Assembly (NCBI RefSeq): GCF_014805625.2
Contig: NW_023998414.1
Span: 31,382,528-31,446,527, forward strand
Origin: Glossina fuscipes
Taxonomy: Eukaryota; Arthropoda; Insecta; Diptera; Glossinidae
DNA length: 64,000 bases
Direction of reading: 5' to 3'
Below are positions 12,485 to 23,275 of the stretch, piece by piece (position 1 is the first letter of the stretch; each line of letters starts with the position of its first letter). The position numbers and the translations under genes are program-made. The notes beneath the pieces were generated by a model, which was not told where the DNA came from, did not search any database, and saw only the letters and a program-made list of their open reading frames with translations.

Positions 12485-12950
12485 TTTCAAATCGCCCCTG
12501 AAAGAATTAAACGAGCCGTTAATAAAGAAAAAACCTATCCAGACGATACTCCCGAATTCGATCGGTCTGCTGTATCGTTAGACTTTCCGGATGAACTTTT
12601 TAGTACAGCTTTTCAAACTTTAACGAATGTCTCGAAAGTTGCATCTCGTCTTATAATGGTAAGTGTATGCAATTTTAAACCTCGCGGTAAAAGCAAGCAT
12701 ACGGCATTCAATAAAGCAATGTAAAGTTGTTTGGCTTTAAAAACTCTTTACCATATTAACGTATTTATGTTTATATTTGCAGAACTCTGCGAGACGTTAT
12801 TCGCGTTTTGTTTTATTTTTCAAACCAGTTTTTGGCGATGCTTTAGTAGTTAAAGGGTTTGAAGATCCTACTACGACCACAACAACGACAACAACCACTA
12901 CTACACCACGTGCTTTAACGATGGATATGGATAGTCTTAACGAAATTTAA
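12485..12950 (+). CDS. Unrecognised protein gene 2: two 3' coding exons with a Thr12 run (5' end uncertain)
   Basis: Exon 12485-12658 (58 codons) follows acceptor 'catgtaatttcag' and ends at donor gtaagt. Exon 12783-12950 follows acceptor 'tttatatttgcag' and ends in TAA; it encodes 55 residues. Both junctions are phase 0. The protein reads 'FQIAPERIKRAVNKEKTYPD' at the start of the first exon, then an amphipathic section with 'LFSTAFQTLTNVSKVASRL'. Across the junction come 'SARRYSRFVLFFKPVFGDAL', twelve consecutive Thr in mixed ACN codons, and 'TMDMDSLNEI' at the C-terminus. The Thr run is typical of an O-glycosylated linker, which hints at secretion, but the N-terminus is not resolved. A variant polyadenylation signal ATTAAA lies at about 13020. 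The gene has the same strand, intron phase and size class as gene 1, 3 kb upstream. I cannot name the family. Confidence 0.78.
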
Positions 12951-13394
12951 ATATTATTTATCTCTATAATTAGGAATTTGTTAAGCATTCTATTATATAA
13001 GATTGTTGAGAGCTTTTACATTAAAAATTCAATATAATTTTATTGAAATTTATTTCCTTTGTTCGTAGCCCCTACAATTTCCGCCACCTATAGTACTCCT
13101 ATCATTGTGTACTTATTCCTATTACTTTATACTCTACTTCACTCGCATTGTAGAGTACATTATGTTTGCGCGAATGCATAGATGCACCAACAACGATTTG
13201 AGATAATCTCTTCTTTTCTTCTCCTGTCTGTCTGATGCAATTTCATGTATTCTTATGGTGAATTGTTTTGCAATTTTTGAGATACATTAATATCGTATGT
13301 GATGCATTGATGTGCTTTGGCGCAACCACGACGCCTGTTAAGTATGAATTGAATCAGGTCGTGAACTGCAGTGTGGAAAATTTGTTATACAAAA
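12951..13394. other. 3' flank of gene 2, no further feature
   Basis: AT-rich 3' flank with the ATTAAA noted under gene 2. No exon or repeat was identified. Confidence 0.45.
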
Positions 13395-13740
13395 GCAAGT
13401 AAGAAAATTATATTCGGTGGTGATCGAATTTTTTGTACCCATTACCGGAAAGCAAAGGTGTTCACAGCTTTTCTTATATATAATCTGCGCTCAATAGCTT
13501 GCAATGTTTTCGCCAAAAATTTCAAGTGAATACATTTTTGTGGCCAGTAGAACGTTTACAAAAGGCATTACACACAGACGCGCATGCTTAAATCGTTTCA
13601 GAATTTGATGCAGATCAAAAATATATATGCTTTATAGGGTCTTTGAAGCTTCATTTTGGGCTTGGCAAACGTTTTGACAAAGCGAATACACGAATAAATA
13701 GAAATTTTAAGAATTTCGCTTTTAAGCTCATTTCATTGGA
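13395..13740 (+). repeat. DINE-like repeat copy
   Basis: Starts with 'caagtaagaaaattatattc' then 'ggtggtgatcgaatttt...tacccattaccg', the same head as at 29714, 33990 and 39195. The head holds a short imperfect palindrome (attcgg...cgaat). This layout matches INE-1/DINE-1-type elements of flies (established for Drosophila); family membership here is inferred. Confidence 0.6.
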
Positions 13741-14189
13741 GCTTTTTTACATAGCGGCTGGTTAATAACATAAAGCTTAGCTGCTGTTAGTCTCACTTAC
13801 CGGTGTTTCATATAGACAACATAGAGCTTATTTATTAATAAATACTTTTATATAGTTTTGTTTATTTAAATAATTTTTAAAAAAAAAAAAAAGTTAAGGA
13901 ATTTATTGAATATCTTAAGACTATAAAAATTATAATAGAAATCGTGAGCTAATAGATTTATGGCTATAACTCACACATATGAAGAGTTGAGATAGGTATG
14001 ATCCGTTTATCGGGACATCTAACATAATGTTTTTGTACGGCGTTGTAGGCAGACATTAGTAAATACACAAAAGTAGTGAATTTGGTCTTGCTAAGTAAAG
14101 TGGAAATTTTGATAAAAAATAAAGAAGAAAGAGGAATTTTTCCACAGAGCTATTTGATTAATTTTTAAGGAAAGGAAAGTCAATAGAAT

Positions 14190-14745
14190 AGTAGTATTCG
14201 ATAAAGTCAGCTATAGTAATAAAATATACGAATATTCTTATGTTTACAGTAAATTTGATTCTTCGATGCATAAGAGTAGGATGATCGTGGACACGAACCA
14301 AGTATTTAGAGCCGGATTTTGAACACAAGCCAAAAACAATTGTCATGAGAGATTTGCCAGCACAAAGAGAAATTATTCTTCAAATTATTAAAAAATGACA
14401 ACACTGGTCGTTTCTCGTGAGGCATGTTAGTAGTCAACTCTGGAATTTGGGGGCAAGCAGCGTACTGGTCTAAATTTCAATTTAAAGCGAATCTCAATGC
14501 CTATAGCTAGAGAAGTACACATGATTTTTTTCAAATATTGATCTTTAGTTAATTGGCGCCTCTTTGAAAAAATAAAGTTCTATTTTCGATCAAAAAGAGT
14601 TTCTCTTCTATTAGTAAAAAAAAAACCTTTAATCTAACTTATCGAAAATGTTCCACGTATATCTCTTTGAAATGTAGTGTTAAAGCTATTGTCAAAAATT
14701 CCAATGAAAAAAATGAAAGTTGTTGGAGTGATGTTGCTTATTGTT
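14190..14745 (+). repeat. ~500 bp repeat, copy 1 (inverted partner at 19.06-19.55 kb)
   Basis: Shares many blocks with the reverse complement of 19060-19550, in the same order: 'gtcatgagagatttgccagc', 'gcaagcag', 'tttcaatttaaag', 'atgcctatagct', 'tctctttgaaa' and 'attgtcaaaaattccaatga'. Some blocks read as matching short protein frames in both copies, such as '…KPK.IVMRDLPAQ', 'GKQ..G..FNLK.I.MPIAR' and '…K.IVKNSNEK'. Each frame is interrupted by stops and indels. This suggests an old coding element, possibly a transposon or a duplicated pseudogene, that I cannot name. Confidence 0.65.
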
Positions 14746-16382
14746 TTCAAAAATCGTGTTTCGAGAGTATATGTTCAATTTCTTCATATATGTTATAAGT
14801 GTTTTTCTATTTTTTCTATTAGATTACAGTTCCATGACCGTGAAACTGTCTTTGTATGCTCATCTATTCGAATTGATTACCTGTGCTCAAAAGAGCCGCT
14901 TTTGCTGATTCTTTCTAGGGCATGTGTTGAAGAGAGAATTGCACGGTTCTGTGGCGAAATGACACACAAAACGCGAAAGATTCTGTAATTCGTAAAAAAA
15001 TCTGTATTCATAATCAACATCAAGCACTTCACCCCAAGCTCAAACCCACATATCCATTTACCAGTTAGTCGTCTCTATAACGCTACACTTATATATTGAC
15101 GTTTGGAAACGCTTTTAGGCTTTTGTTGAAGATATTTTGATTATGTGTCTTTTATAGTTTGCGAATAAAGAACAAACAACCCAGAAATTCAGATATTCTC
15201 AGTTTATATTGCATTCTAAACGTGTCCTTCGGCCGATTTGGTCCATTTTTTATTGCGACCTGTTCGCAAATTTGAAGCAAATAACTTGATATTTGCAGCG
15301 AGTAAAACGTGTATCATCGATCAACATGACACAGCAGACATGCTTACGATGTTTCAGAATCAGATGCTGACCACGAATACATATGTATTTTTACGGTGTT
15401 TCTTAAAGTGAATGTACGTCTATCCTTGGTGGAGTTTGCATTGAAGGAAGAGTAAGTTACTTACACTAATTACAAAAAAAAAAAGCAAGGAAAAGCGTTA
15501 TAATTAAGGACCATCACTACGCTTAATACAGTTATTCTTATAACGATGCTTCAAAATAAGATTTTATATGAGAAGTGATTGAAAAATTGGTCCGATCCAA
15601 GTCCCTTTCAATAGTACTCGTCCTTGCATTGTTATATCAAATTTCGCCAAAATATTTCAAAAATTGCGTCCTACAGGTTGAAGGCAAGAATACATCGCGG
15701 ACAGACGGTCAGAGTAATTTAGAAAGAGATTCTCAAGTGCATCCATTTCAAGTTGTTCATGGTGTTGAGCAAGTCAACATAAACTTAATATATCCTCATA
15801 CCACGAATGGTGCAAGGTATAAAAAGAAAGAAAAGAAAGCCATACGACCAACGATATAATAGTATTGTACATAGCACATATTGATATACATATTCGTGGA
15901 GAAAATCTTTAGCGAGACACATGTGAATGGTAAACACTGTAAAACGCGATAATAGAAAAGGACAGCGCGATTGCTGAGGCAAGTAACGAATCAACCGAAA
16001 AAACTGAAAACAGGCTTTAGATGATAGATCAACTTTTATAGATTTTCATACGAACTTTTGTTTCGTAGAACTAACGCTGAAATCATTTATGAAATGTAAA
16101 ATTTATTGATTTTTACATAAATTAGCATAATTTTTCTACTATAATAGTTAATAAATGTTTACATTTTTTAAATTGTTGAAACTTATATTAATTAGTTAAA
16201 TATATATGATTTTGTGCTTATTTTTGCACCTGGTATGGAAGGATGGCGTTCACTAACTGCGTCAAACCATTTGCACCACCCAGAAGAAAATATTAGGGAC
16301 TTCGCATAGCATGATCTAATATATATATATATATATACTCGTATGCTTGTATATTTGTGTATATATATGTACACATATATAC

Positions 16383-16414
<32 letters not shown>

Positions 16415-16640
16415 TTGATCAGTGTCAATTCAGGCATGTGTTTGTCTGTCTGTCCATCTGCCCGTCTTTCCATTTGTGCAATCTCCATGATAAACTCACT
16501 CCCGTTCGAAAAAATTAATAAATTTATATTAAGTTTGACATTGGAATTTCCTGCGTGTACCTTGATCTTAAAAATGCCCCGAATCGGTCAAAGGATACGC
16601 CCAAATTACAAGAAAATTTCTGCTTCTTGGTTTTCTTGTT
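14746..16640. other. Non-coding stretch with DINE-like fragments
   Basis: Fragments of the DINE-like family are recognisable near 15200-15440 ('ttcggccgatttggtccatt'), near 15600-15760 in reverse orientation ('cggacagacggtcaga') and near 16430-16640 ('tctgtctgtccatctgcccg'). A (TA)n/(TATG) tract fills 16319-16415. The 94-codon frame at 15575 and the frames at 16192-16657 lie in this repeat or microsatellite DNA and are not believed. Confidence 0.5.
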
Positions 16641-19059
16641 CACTACTCATAAATTAGAAAAGATATACAATTCCGCGTGTTTTCTACAAAACTGGCAAAA
16701 TTCCGCCATACTCACCTACTGTTGCAGAATGGTGTGTATAATGGTTTCCGTCATAGCCGAATTTAATTTCCTTATTGGCTACTATTTATTTGGAAAAACA
16801 TTAAATTTTACAATAATGATGAAATTATTTTATAAGAAGGTTAAAGAAGCAACAGACAGAGCAGCTTCAGCGTTACATACGTATATATGTAATATCTATA
16901 TATATATACATGTAATATATATATATATGTAATATATATATATGTAAGCGCAACATCACCCCATGTCGAACGAAATGACTTTTATTCACTGCGTACGTCT
17001 TTTGGCATGCGTTAGTAATATTAGGCGATATTGCGCGAGCTTGTTTTGTATAATTGCAACTTTATCTTTAGTGAGATTTCGCTCGGAAATTTAATACAAA
17101 CAGTTAGCAGGGTTGTCATGGGCGCTTACGATTAATCGAAATTACTTAGAGAGGTAATTAGGAGGCATCCTTAACTCATTAGAATAAAAATGCAATTTGC
17201 TTACTTTTTCCTTTATGTAACAGAGCGACCAATGGCCGTGTGTTACGTTGAATGTAACACAAAAAAAAAAAAAACTTAAATGATCTCCTTGTTTCGTTTC
17301 TTTTTTCCGTATATAATAACAAATTTGGTTTTGAGACCAAATTAGAAAACTGTCTATCGTAAAAAAACATTTTGATATACAGCGCTGACGCGGATCCCAA
17401 TTTCAAATTTTTGATAATCTAAGAATAAAGAGCCAAATGTTCCGTTGTGTCTTTACGAACACTCCCAATACCTTTTGATCGCAATTGTTAATTTGAAATG
17501 TATACTCTGTATATATATATAAATATATTTAATCAAGAAAAGTATTTATACACACACACACACACACACACACGCAAGCGTACAAAAGTATACAACCTGG
17601 GGAGAGTTAATGTGGATTATGCATAAACACATATAGAAGTTCAAGTGGACACATAATTAAAGTAATACTTGTATAATTTGTAAGCCGTCTGTCTCTATGC
17701 TACTAATGAATGCCTAAAAAACGTTACCGTAATTATTACATTTGTTTGGGTAAACTATCAATTTCGAAATATGGGTTTTCGAGAAAGATTAAATATGGAT
17801 ATCTTTCCATTAGTTTCATTATTGGTCCGTATCAAATTTGAACCGTTGTAGACATGTTTCTCACTTTATGTGCTCATCTGTCCGTTAATTGTTGCGTGAA
17901 ACGGACCAGTGGCAGCGAAGATGAAGATATCGGCTTTAGACATACGGTAAAAACTTTCACTTTTACACTACAAAAAAAGAAAAAAAACAATTAAGTCCCC
18001 AGTCCATATTGTAGGTTATAAAAATAAAGTTACTGCCCTTTTTTGTTAGTCTTTTTTAGGACAACAAATAAATGATTCGATTGCAGGCAAATATAATTTT
18101 CCCGCCTATTGTATGCATGCCTTAAATCACATATGATAAAGGTTTCTTAGATTTGTGTGAACGTATGCGGTAACGAGATGGACTTAAAATAGACTCATTT
18201 TTCATGATATAAATTGATTAAGGATCACTAAAGCATCTCTGTTCGTCAGTGTATGAGATCACTGATCACGTATTTCGCGTTTAACGTAAAGTTTGTCATT
18301 TTCGAAATATTTTAATGGAATTTGTTGTACTGATATAGCGTTTGGGCACATGGATGTATATTATTGCATATAAATTAAATTTGACCCGCTCCGCATACGA
18401 TGCGCTATTTTTAAAAACTCGTTGTCAGTCCGTACCAGATTTTATAAAAATATAACTGTCATAAGATGGACGGGCAGATAAATTTAAACCTCTGCAAGAA
18501 ATCATCAATCGATATATTAAAAGGTGGATCTATCCCAATTAATACATACGCACTAGCGTATAATGTTCTTGTCATATTTAGTGTAGCGCCGAAATACGCC
18601 TATATATATAGTGTTTTTTTTATTTAACGATAATTGACTTTCAATGCTCTGCATACTATAGAACACAAAAACCTTTTAAAACTACTATTTTAATTAAGAG
18701 TTTTAAATATATTTATATGCACGTGGAAACAACGAATGAATAAAAATATTCATATGTGTTTTTATATATATGTACGTCGTTGGAATGTGCTTTTGGCTTG
18801 TTAGTAAGTGGGGAAGCCAGTGTACAATTTTCAAACAAACACTTTTTTATTGCGGTAATAGATGCTGTCAATCTACTAGAATGTGGGGAATAAGACTCAT
18901 TACTCATTAAGAAACTTTTCCCATGAAATTTCTTGCTTTTTCCTAAGAGCTCAAACAATGGTTCCTCCATCTAAAAAATCATGCTGGAAATTACGAATCT
19001 ATTGTTTTGTCTGTAGATTTCTGACTTTTTTCATGTAGCCTTAGGAAATTTGTTTGGGT
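16641..19059. other. Non-coding stretch
   Basis: TA-rich tracts (16890-16945, 17505-17530) and a (CA)n array near 17551-17573. A minus-strand frame at 18713-18970 (ATG start, 85 codons) lies just beyond the inverted repeat copy 2 on that copy's sense strand. It could be part of the same decayed element, but copy 1 has no counterpart. No gene is supported. Confidence 0.4.
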
Positions 19060-19550
19060 TCATTTGAAAGCAGCATAAGTCTAACAATTTGCATTTTTTT
19101 CATTGGAATTTTTGACAATTGCCTTAACACAACACAACGTTTCAAAGAGAAATTCGGGGAACATTTTCTTTTGGTTGAAAATAAAGCTTCAGTATCAGTA
19201 TTTGAAAGAAATCGTTTGCATATCTCGAGCTATAGGCATATAGATTCCCTTTAAATTGAAATATCGACCAATAGGCTGCTTGCCTCGAAATTCTAGAGCT
19301 CACGAAAATAGCCCAGTGCTGTCACTTTTTAGTAATTTTGATGAACAATTTCTAGATCTATGGATTTTTCGCTTTAACCTTTTTGTGCTGGCAAATCTCT
19401 CATGACAATCCTTTTTGGCTTGTATTCAAAAGCCGACTCTACATACTTGGTTTGTGTGTGTGTGTGTGATCATCCTTCTTTTATGTATAAAGATATCCAT
19501 CCAAGTTATTACTATAACTGACTTTAACTTCGCCAAACTTTATGATTCTA
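19060..19550 (-). repeat. ~500 bp repeat, copy 2 (inverted relative to 14.2 kb)
   Basis: On the minus strand this follows the same block order as copy 1. A (GT)n array (19452-19468) has expanded inside it where copy 1 has 'cgtggacacg'. The minus-strand frame around 19210-19300 reads as a protein-like stretch ('GKQPIGRYFNLKGIYMPIAR') that ends in stops. The two copies differ by many substitutions and short indels, so the duplication is old. Confidence 0.65.
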
Positions 19551-20672
19551 CTGTCTGTGCAATACGCTGTTATGGGCTTTTCCATTGAAGATTTTCATAT
19601 CATTTTAGCAGATCTGTAGCTTTAAATCTACAATTCACTGGCAAGCAAAACCAGACTATGCTCCTGTCTATTTTCAAATGCATCTTTGAATTCAATATCA
19701 TTCTGTATTCTGTAAAAGGTAGCGTAAAGTCGAGATAGATGTTTATAATTTTAGACCATTTTCAACCATTAAGTATAGTTAAGCATTGCAGTGTAAGTAA
19801 AATAAGTTACGTTCGCAATATCCACTTTGAATATTAAAGGGATTGTGCTCACGAGCTTAGCATTTTATATTCGAAGACTGTGAAGATTACAAAGCGAAAT
19901 ATTTCATTTTCCTTGCATTGCAATTACTTTGCGGCTAAGCATAAGAATTATTGCACCCTTTCTCTAGATCTAGATAGACTCAAGCAGGAAATTCTAAATG
20001 ATATGCGGCCTGAGCAATCACATCTCCTGATATTTAGGATGCCAACGCTAGTTTCTAATCAAGAGAATAAATATATATTTATTGATTTCCTTTATTCACA
20101 TTACAGTTAATTAGTTAGACGCATACAACCGATCAAACCTATAATGTAGTAAATAATTACAAATTTTTTTTTCAATTAATTGTGAAATAATTTAATGCAA
20201 AACTAAATGTGACAATGCTTGCCTTCGATAATTTATCGTTTTATAGATTTAGAAGACTGAATGAATGAATGAATGAATGAATGAATTTCAAAGAAAACTT
20301 TACTGTATACAAATTTTCTTATTGTTGTTGATTCAATGACATATCATCAGTAGTCATATTAAAGTATTTTCATATGCTTATGGCGTCATATTCTTTAATT
20401 GCTTAGTCTTAAATTCTTGTTTAGTTGTTGTTTTTGCTGTTGTTATTATTATAATTATAATAATATCAGGGGATAGCTGAATTCATTCTTTACCTTCAAG
20501 CGCAATTTCACAGAATAAAATCATATTTCGATAACGCAGTTAAATGTCTTATTAGCATAATAATTTATTTTTCTTTATTACTTGAAATTAAAAAAAAAAA
20601 AAAATATACATATACATATATATAAAATTAATACACACATTTGATTCATTATAGCTTATGCAATTGTAGCAT
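19551..20672. other. Non-coding stretch and 3' flank of the His-rich gene
   Basis: Holds a (GAAT)n array at about 20258-20285 and TTG/TTA-rich DNA near 20420-20465. Two minus-strand AATAAA signals at 20564-20569 and 20574-20579 probably serve the gene at 20673. A frame at 19880-20110 begins only at GTG and is not supported. Confidence 0.45.
20564..20579 (-). terminator. Polyadenylation signals of the His-rich gene
   Basis: Two overlapping-range AATAAA hexamers on the minus strand lie about 95-110 bases past the stop codon at 20673. Position and sequence fit a 3' cleavage signal. Confidence 0.5.
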
Positions 20673-21146
20673 TTACTTTATACAACGTCCCGTTGCTGTA
20701 ATTAGACGGCAGTTTTTTTGAACCTGAAAATTCGTACGCAAGTCAAACGATACTGTGGGATCATCATTACTGTTATCATCGATTTTTGTTGAAATTGTCG
20801 ACGTTTTCTCATTATTTGATGGCTTCTCGGTCGTAACTGATGCCATTTGATCATGATGTTTTGGCGATATCTCTGCAATCATGTCGTGCCGATGAAATTC
20901 GGGACTATGTTCGAAATAATCATCATGGAAATGATCATGTTCGAATCGATGATTATCCCATTTACGATGAAATTCAGGATCATGTTGAAAATGATGACAA
21001 TGCGACGAATGATAATGTTCATGGGGTTCGTCGTTAAGTACATGCTTAATATCAGGATATTGTATGGCCTTGTACGGCAAACTGAATACATTCGTTGGCC
21101 ATTCATTTATTTGTAAAAGAATTAATTGTAAAATAATTAATTTCAT
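20673..21146 (-). CDS. Secreted histidine-rich protein, single exon, 157 aa
   Basis: The start is the ATG at 21144-21146. A longer frame to 21164 begins only with GTG and is rejected. The first ~22 residues ('MKLIILQLILLQINEWPTNV') form a signal peptide, so the product should be secreted. The mature part has 18 His within about 70 residues (roughly residues 35-100), with an imperfect repeat in which the motif H-(D/S)-P-E-F-H-R occurs twice, separated by an Asp/His/Phe-rich spacer. Such spacing is typical of Zn/Cu-binding His-rich proteins (inference). A Ser/Thr/Asn-rich low-complexity section follows. The C-terminus carries two Cys in 'NCRLITATGRCIK', able to form a small disulfide loop. A TATA box lies 60 bases upstream and AATAAA downstream. 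The neighbouring 73-aa secreted gene has the same strand. Family not recognised; seminal, salivary or immune roles are guesses. Confidence 0.82.
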   Translation of the reverse strand: MKLIILQLILLQINEWPTNVFSLPYKAIQYPDIKHVLNDEPHEHYHSSHCHHFQHDPEFHRKWDNHRFEHDHFHDDYFEHSPEFHRHDMIAEISPKHHDQMASVTTEKPSNNEKTSTISTKIDDNSNDDPTVSFDLRTNFQVQKNCRLITATGRCIK

Positions 21147-21198
21147 TTTATTATCGATAAACACTTTTAACAGGTCGATGTTATTTTAAGCGCGTCTT

Positions 21199-21206
21199 AT
21201 TTTATA
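21199..21206 (-). promoter_or_regulatory. TATA box of the His-rich gene
   Basis: Minus-strand TATAAAAT lies about 60 bases before the ATG at 21146. Transcription would start near 21175, leaving a 5' UTR of about 30 bases. No intron is needed. Confidence 0.6.
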
Positions 21207-21327
21207 CTAAAGCAAAACATTCTCAATACAAATAATAACTGACTGAGATTATAAGAGTGTTTTGTTATCAACAACACAGAGAACATCTTCACTTTTTGTA
21301 TAATTGGTATTTAGCTTGTCTTCTTAC

Positions 21328-21370
<43 letters not shown>

Positions 21371-21386
21371 GTTGTTGTTATTATTA
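21328..21386. repeat. (ATT)n/(GTT)n microsatellite
   Basis: About 14 ATT units, then GTT and ATT units, ending at the stop codon of the 73-aa gene. On the transcript it would be an (AAT)n tract right at the beginning of the 3' UTR. Confidence 0.85.
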
Positions 21387-21608
21387 TTATCTTTTGCCCG
21401 TTTTTCTACCAAACACTTCCAGTAATAGACGTTCCAGTTTATCTGGTTCTATACAATTTTGTTTACAGACAATCTGTGCATTAGGTGCTGTTGTAAATTC
21501 CGCTTTGTTTATATTTTCAAGTGCTTCGGGGATAATTTTCGCCTCAACATAAGCGGAATAATATAGATAAAGTATGACAATAATAACACATATATTGAAC
21601 TTGAACAT
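21387..21608 (-). CDS. Small secreted peptide, 73 aa, single exon
   Basis: The ATG at 21606-21608 opens 'MFKFNICVIIVILYLYYSAY' followed by 'VEA', a textbook signal peptide with a probable cleavage after A23. The mature ~50 residues start 'KIIPEALENINKAEFTTAPN' and contain a CX3C pair ('VCKQNC'). They end in an amphipathic helix-like 'DKLERLLLEVFGRKTGKR' just before the stop. The basic end contains G-R-K and G-K-R, which resemble prohormone cleavage and amidation signals (established for insect neuropeptides). A terminal amidated product 'LERLLLEVF-amide' is therefore conceivable but unproven. A TATA-like 'attataaag' lies about 55 bases upstream of the ATG on the minus strand. The gene sits 180 bp upstream of the His-rich gene's TATA box, same orientation. 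Could also be an antimicrobial or accessory-gland peptide. Family not recognised. Confidence 0.75.
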   Translation of the reverse strand: MFKFNICVIIVILYLYYSAYVEAKIIPEALENINKAEFTTAPNAQIVCKQNCIEPDKLERLLLEVFGRKTGKR

Positions 21609-22369
21609 TTTATTATTATTATTATATATATATATATATTTTTTTTTTTTATATTTTCTTTATAATGATATTAATCCGATGACGGATTATACTGAAATAA
21701 CGTTTCGATTAATTTACAAATATAGTTTTATATGCAAACATAGTTTCATGTTCGTCTTAAATTAGTTTTCTTGAAAATTCAATTCAATTAAATCACAACA
21801 ACGTCTACAATTGTTTATTCAATTACTCATCAGTTTGGTATTGCTATATACATTCCGTCTGCCCGCAATTCGATTGGCATGAGAATTACGTATGTTAGTG
21901 GTTTTTAACTTTAAAGCTACCGTGTCGTGCCGTCTTAGACAAATTTTTGTTTACACTTCCCTTGTTTCGTTCTCTAATTTATTTATTATAAACCAAGCAC
22001 GCAAATTATAATCGGGCAAAGTTGACAATTAAAAACCCTACACCAAATTGTCTAACACAATTCTTATTTTGTCATTGTCAACAATTCTGTTTTTTTTTTG
22101 TTCTTTTAGGCTGGTAGAGCGATCTAAACTCTGCATGCAGACGCAAAGTGGATGAATTCTACGTTTTGGATAGCGTTTCGCGTTTTGATAAAACAAAGTC
22201 TCAATACATATATTTCACTATCAAAACATACGACCGCAACTAATTATAAATGTGCGTCAGAGATTTCGAAATCGTGAAAAAGTGAGATTGAGAAGAGGCC
22301 CATGAAAAATGTATTTTGCAATAGCTGTGGTGCAGGGCATATTAATTTAGTGCGGTCGTATATAACACG
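21609..22369. other. 5' flank of the secreted gene pair, no other feature
   Basis: AT/T-rich tract at 21609-21660, then unique AT-rich DNA. No exon seen. Confidence 0.45.
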
Positions 22370-22980
22370 GAGAAGAGTTTAAGGTAGACCCACCCTTTAT
22401 TATACCGATCGATTCAGAATTATAATCTGAATTGATTCTAAACCTGTACGTCCGTCTGATGACTGTCCAAGTAAACTTGTGTTCAAGTATCCACGTCGCA
22501 ATTTTTGAGATATTTTGATAAAATTTAGTGCAGTGACGTGCTTTGACCCAAGGAAGAAAGCTACGGAAAATGGCACAGATCAGTCCACTTTCTGAAAAGT
22601 CGTTATATGGAAAAAAATTGCAATTTTTTAAAATTTCTTAACAAAAGTGGCCAAGTCATAGTATTTGGGCATTCTAAATTGGTGTGACAACTTTGGACCG
22701 GCTGGAATAATTTTCGAACCATCCCATACAGCGAAAACTGGTACAATTTTTAATGCTTCATGATAAAAATTATATCATAATAGTAATTTAACGTAGAAAA
22801 GTGAACTGCACCAAATTCGGACCATGTCGGCCTATTTCTGGAATCTTACAAGTTTTAATATGTGGTGATGAAAATTGACCCTCAATAGTGATTTCATATA
22901 AAAACACCACATTGTCTAACACAATGTAGGGTATTTAATAGTCGGTCTTGCCTGGCTATAACGTTCGTACTTGTTTTTGG
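22370..22980 (+). repeat. Long DINE-like repeat copy
   Basis: Aligns by eye block for block with 53750-54720. Shared blocks are a 'gtccgtctg' run, 'gagatattttgataaaattt', 'gaaaagtcg', 'aaaagtggc.aagt' and 'acaactttggaccggctgga'. The end is 'gtagggtatttaatagtcgg' then 'ttgcctggctataacgttcg' and 'tacttgttttt'. The last part, read in reverse, is 'aacaagtacgaacgttatag', closely resembling the terminus known for Drosophila INE-1/DINE-1 elements. Confidence 0.65.
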
Positions 22981-23071
22981 AAGTATTTGTTGATCTGGGC
23001 CCATTAATTAAGCATATAAATACCAAGTTTAAGTTTTCCATTTTGATTTTTTCGATCGTTAAATTTTCGAC

Positions 23072-23275
23072 TTTTTTTTTCATATGACCAATCACTACGG
23101 GACAAGGAGTTATCCCCTATTCGTGTAACATGGAAACGGTTAGAAAGAAATGCGGAAAGATGAAACAAAGAATGGCAATTAACCGTAGCCTAGTGGGTGC
23201 GTGACTAATCGATAAGTGCTTTGTCTTTATCGACTGATTACTCATTGTAGCTATTACTTAATGTTTAACTAGGGC
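23072..23275 (-). repeat. 5'-truncated tRNA-derived SINE, copy D
   Basis: A poly-T run (the A-tail in reverse) is followed by 'catatgaccaatcactacgg', 'tcgtgtaaca', an A/G-rich block and 'cgataagtgctttg'. This is the reverse complement of the body of copies A and E. The tRNA head is missing. Confidence 0.65.

Noticed and set aside
20840..21116. Plus- and minus-strand frames inside the His-rich gene.
   Set aside because: Shadow frames; only the 157-aa frame has a signal peptide, a TATA box and a polyadenylation signal.
21147..21164. Upstream extension of the His-rich frame by six codons.
   Set aside because: It begins with GTG; the ATG at 21146 gives a proper signal peptide.
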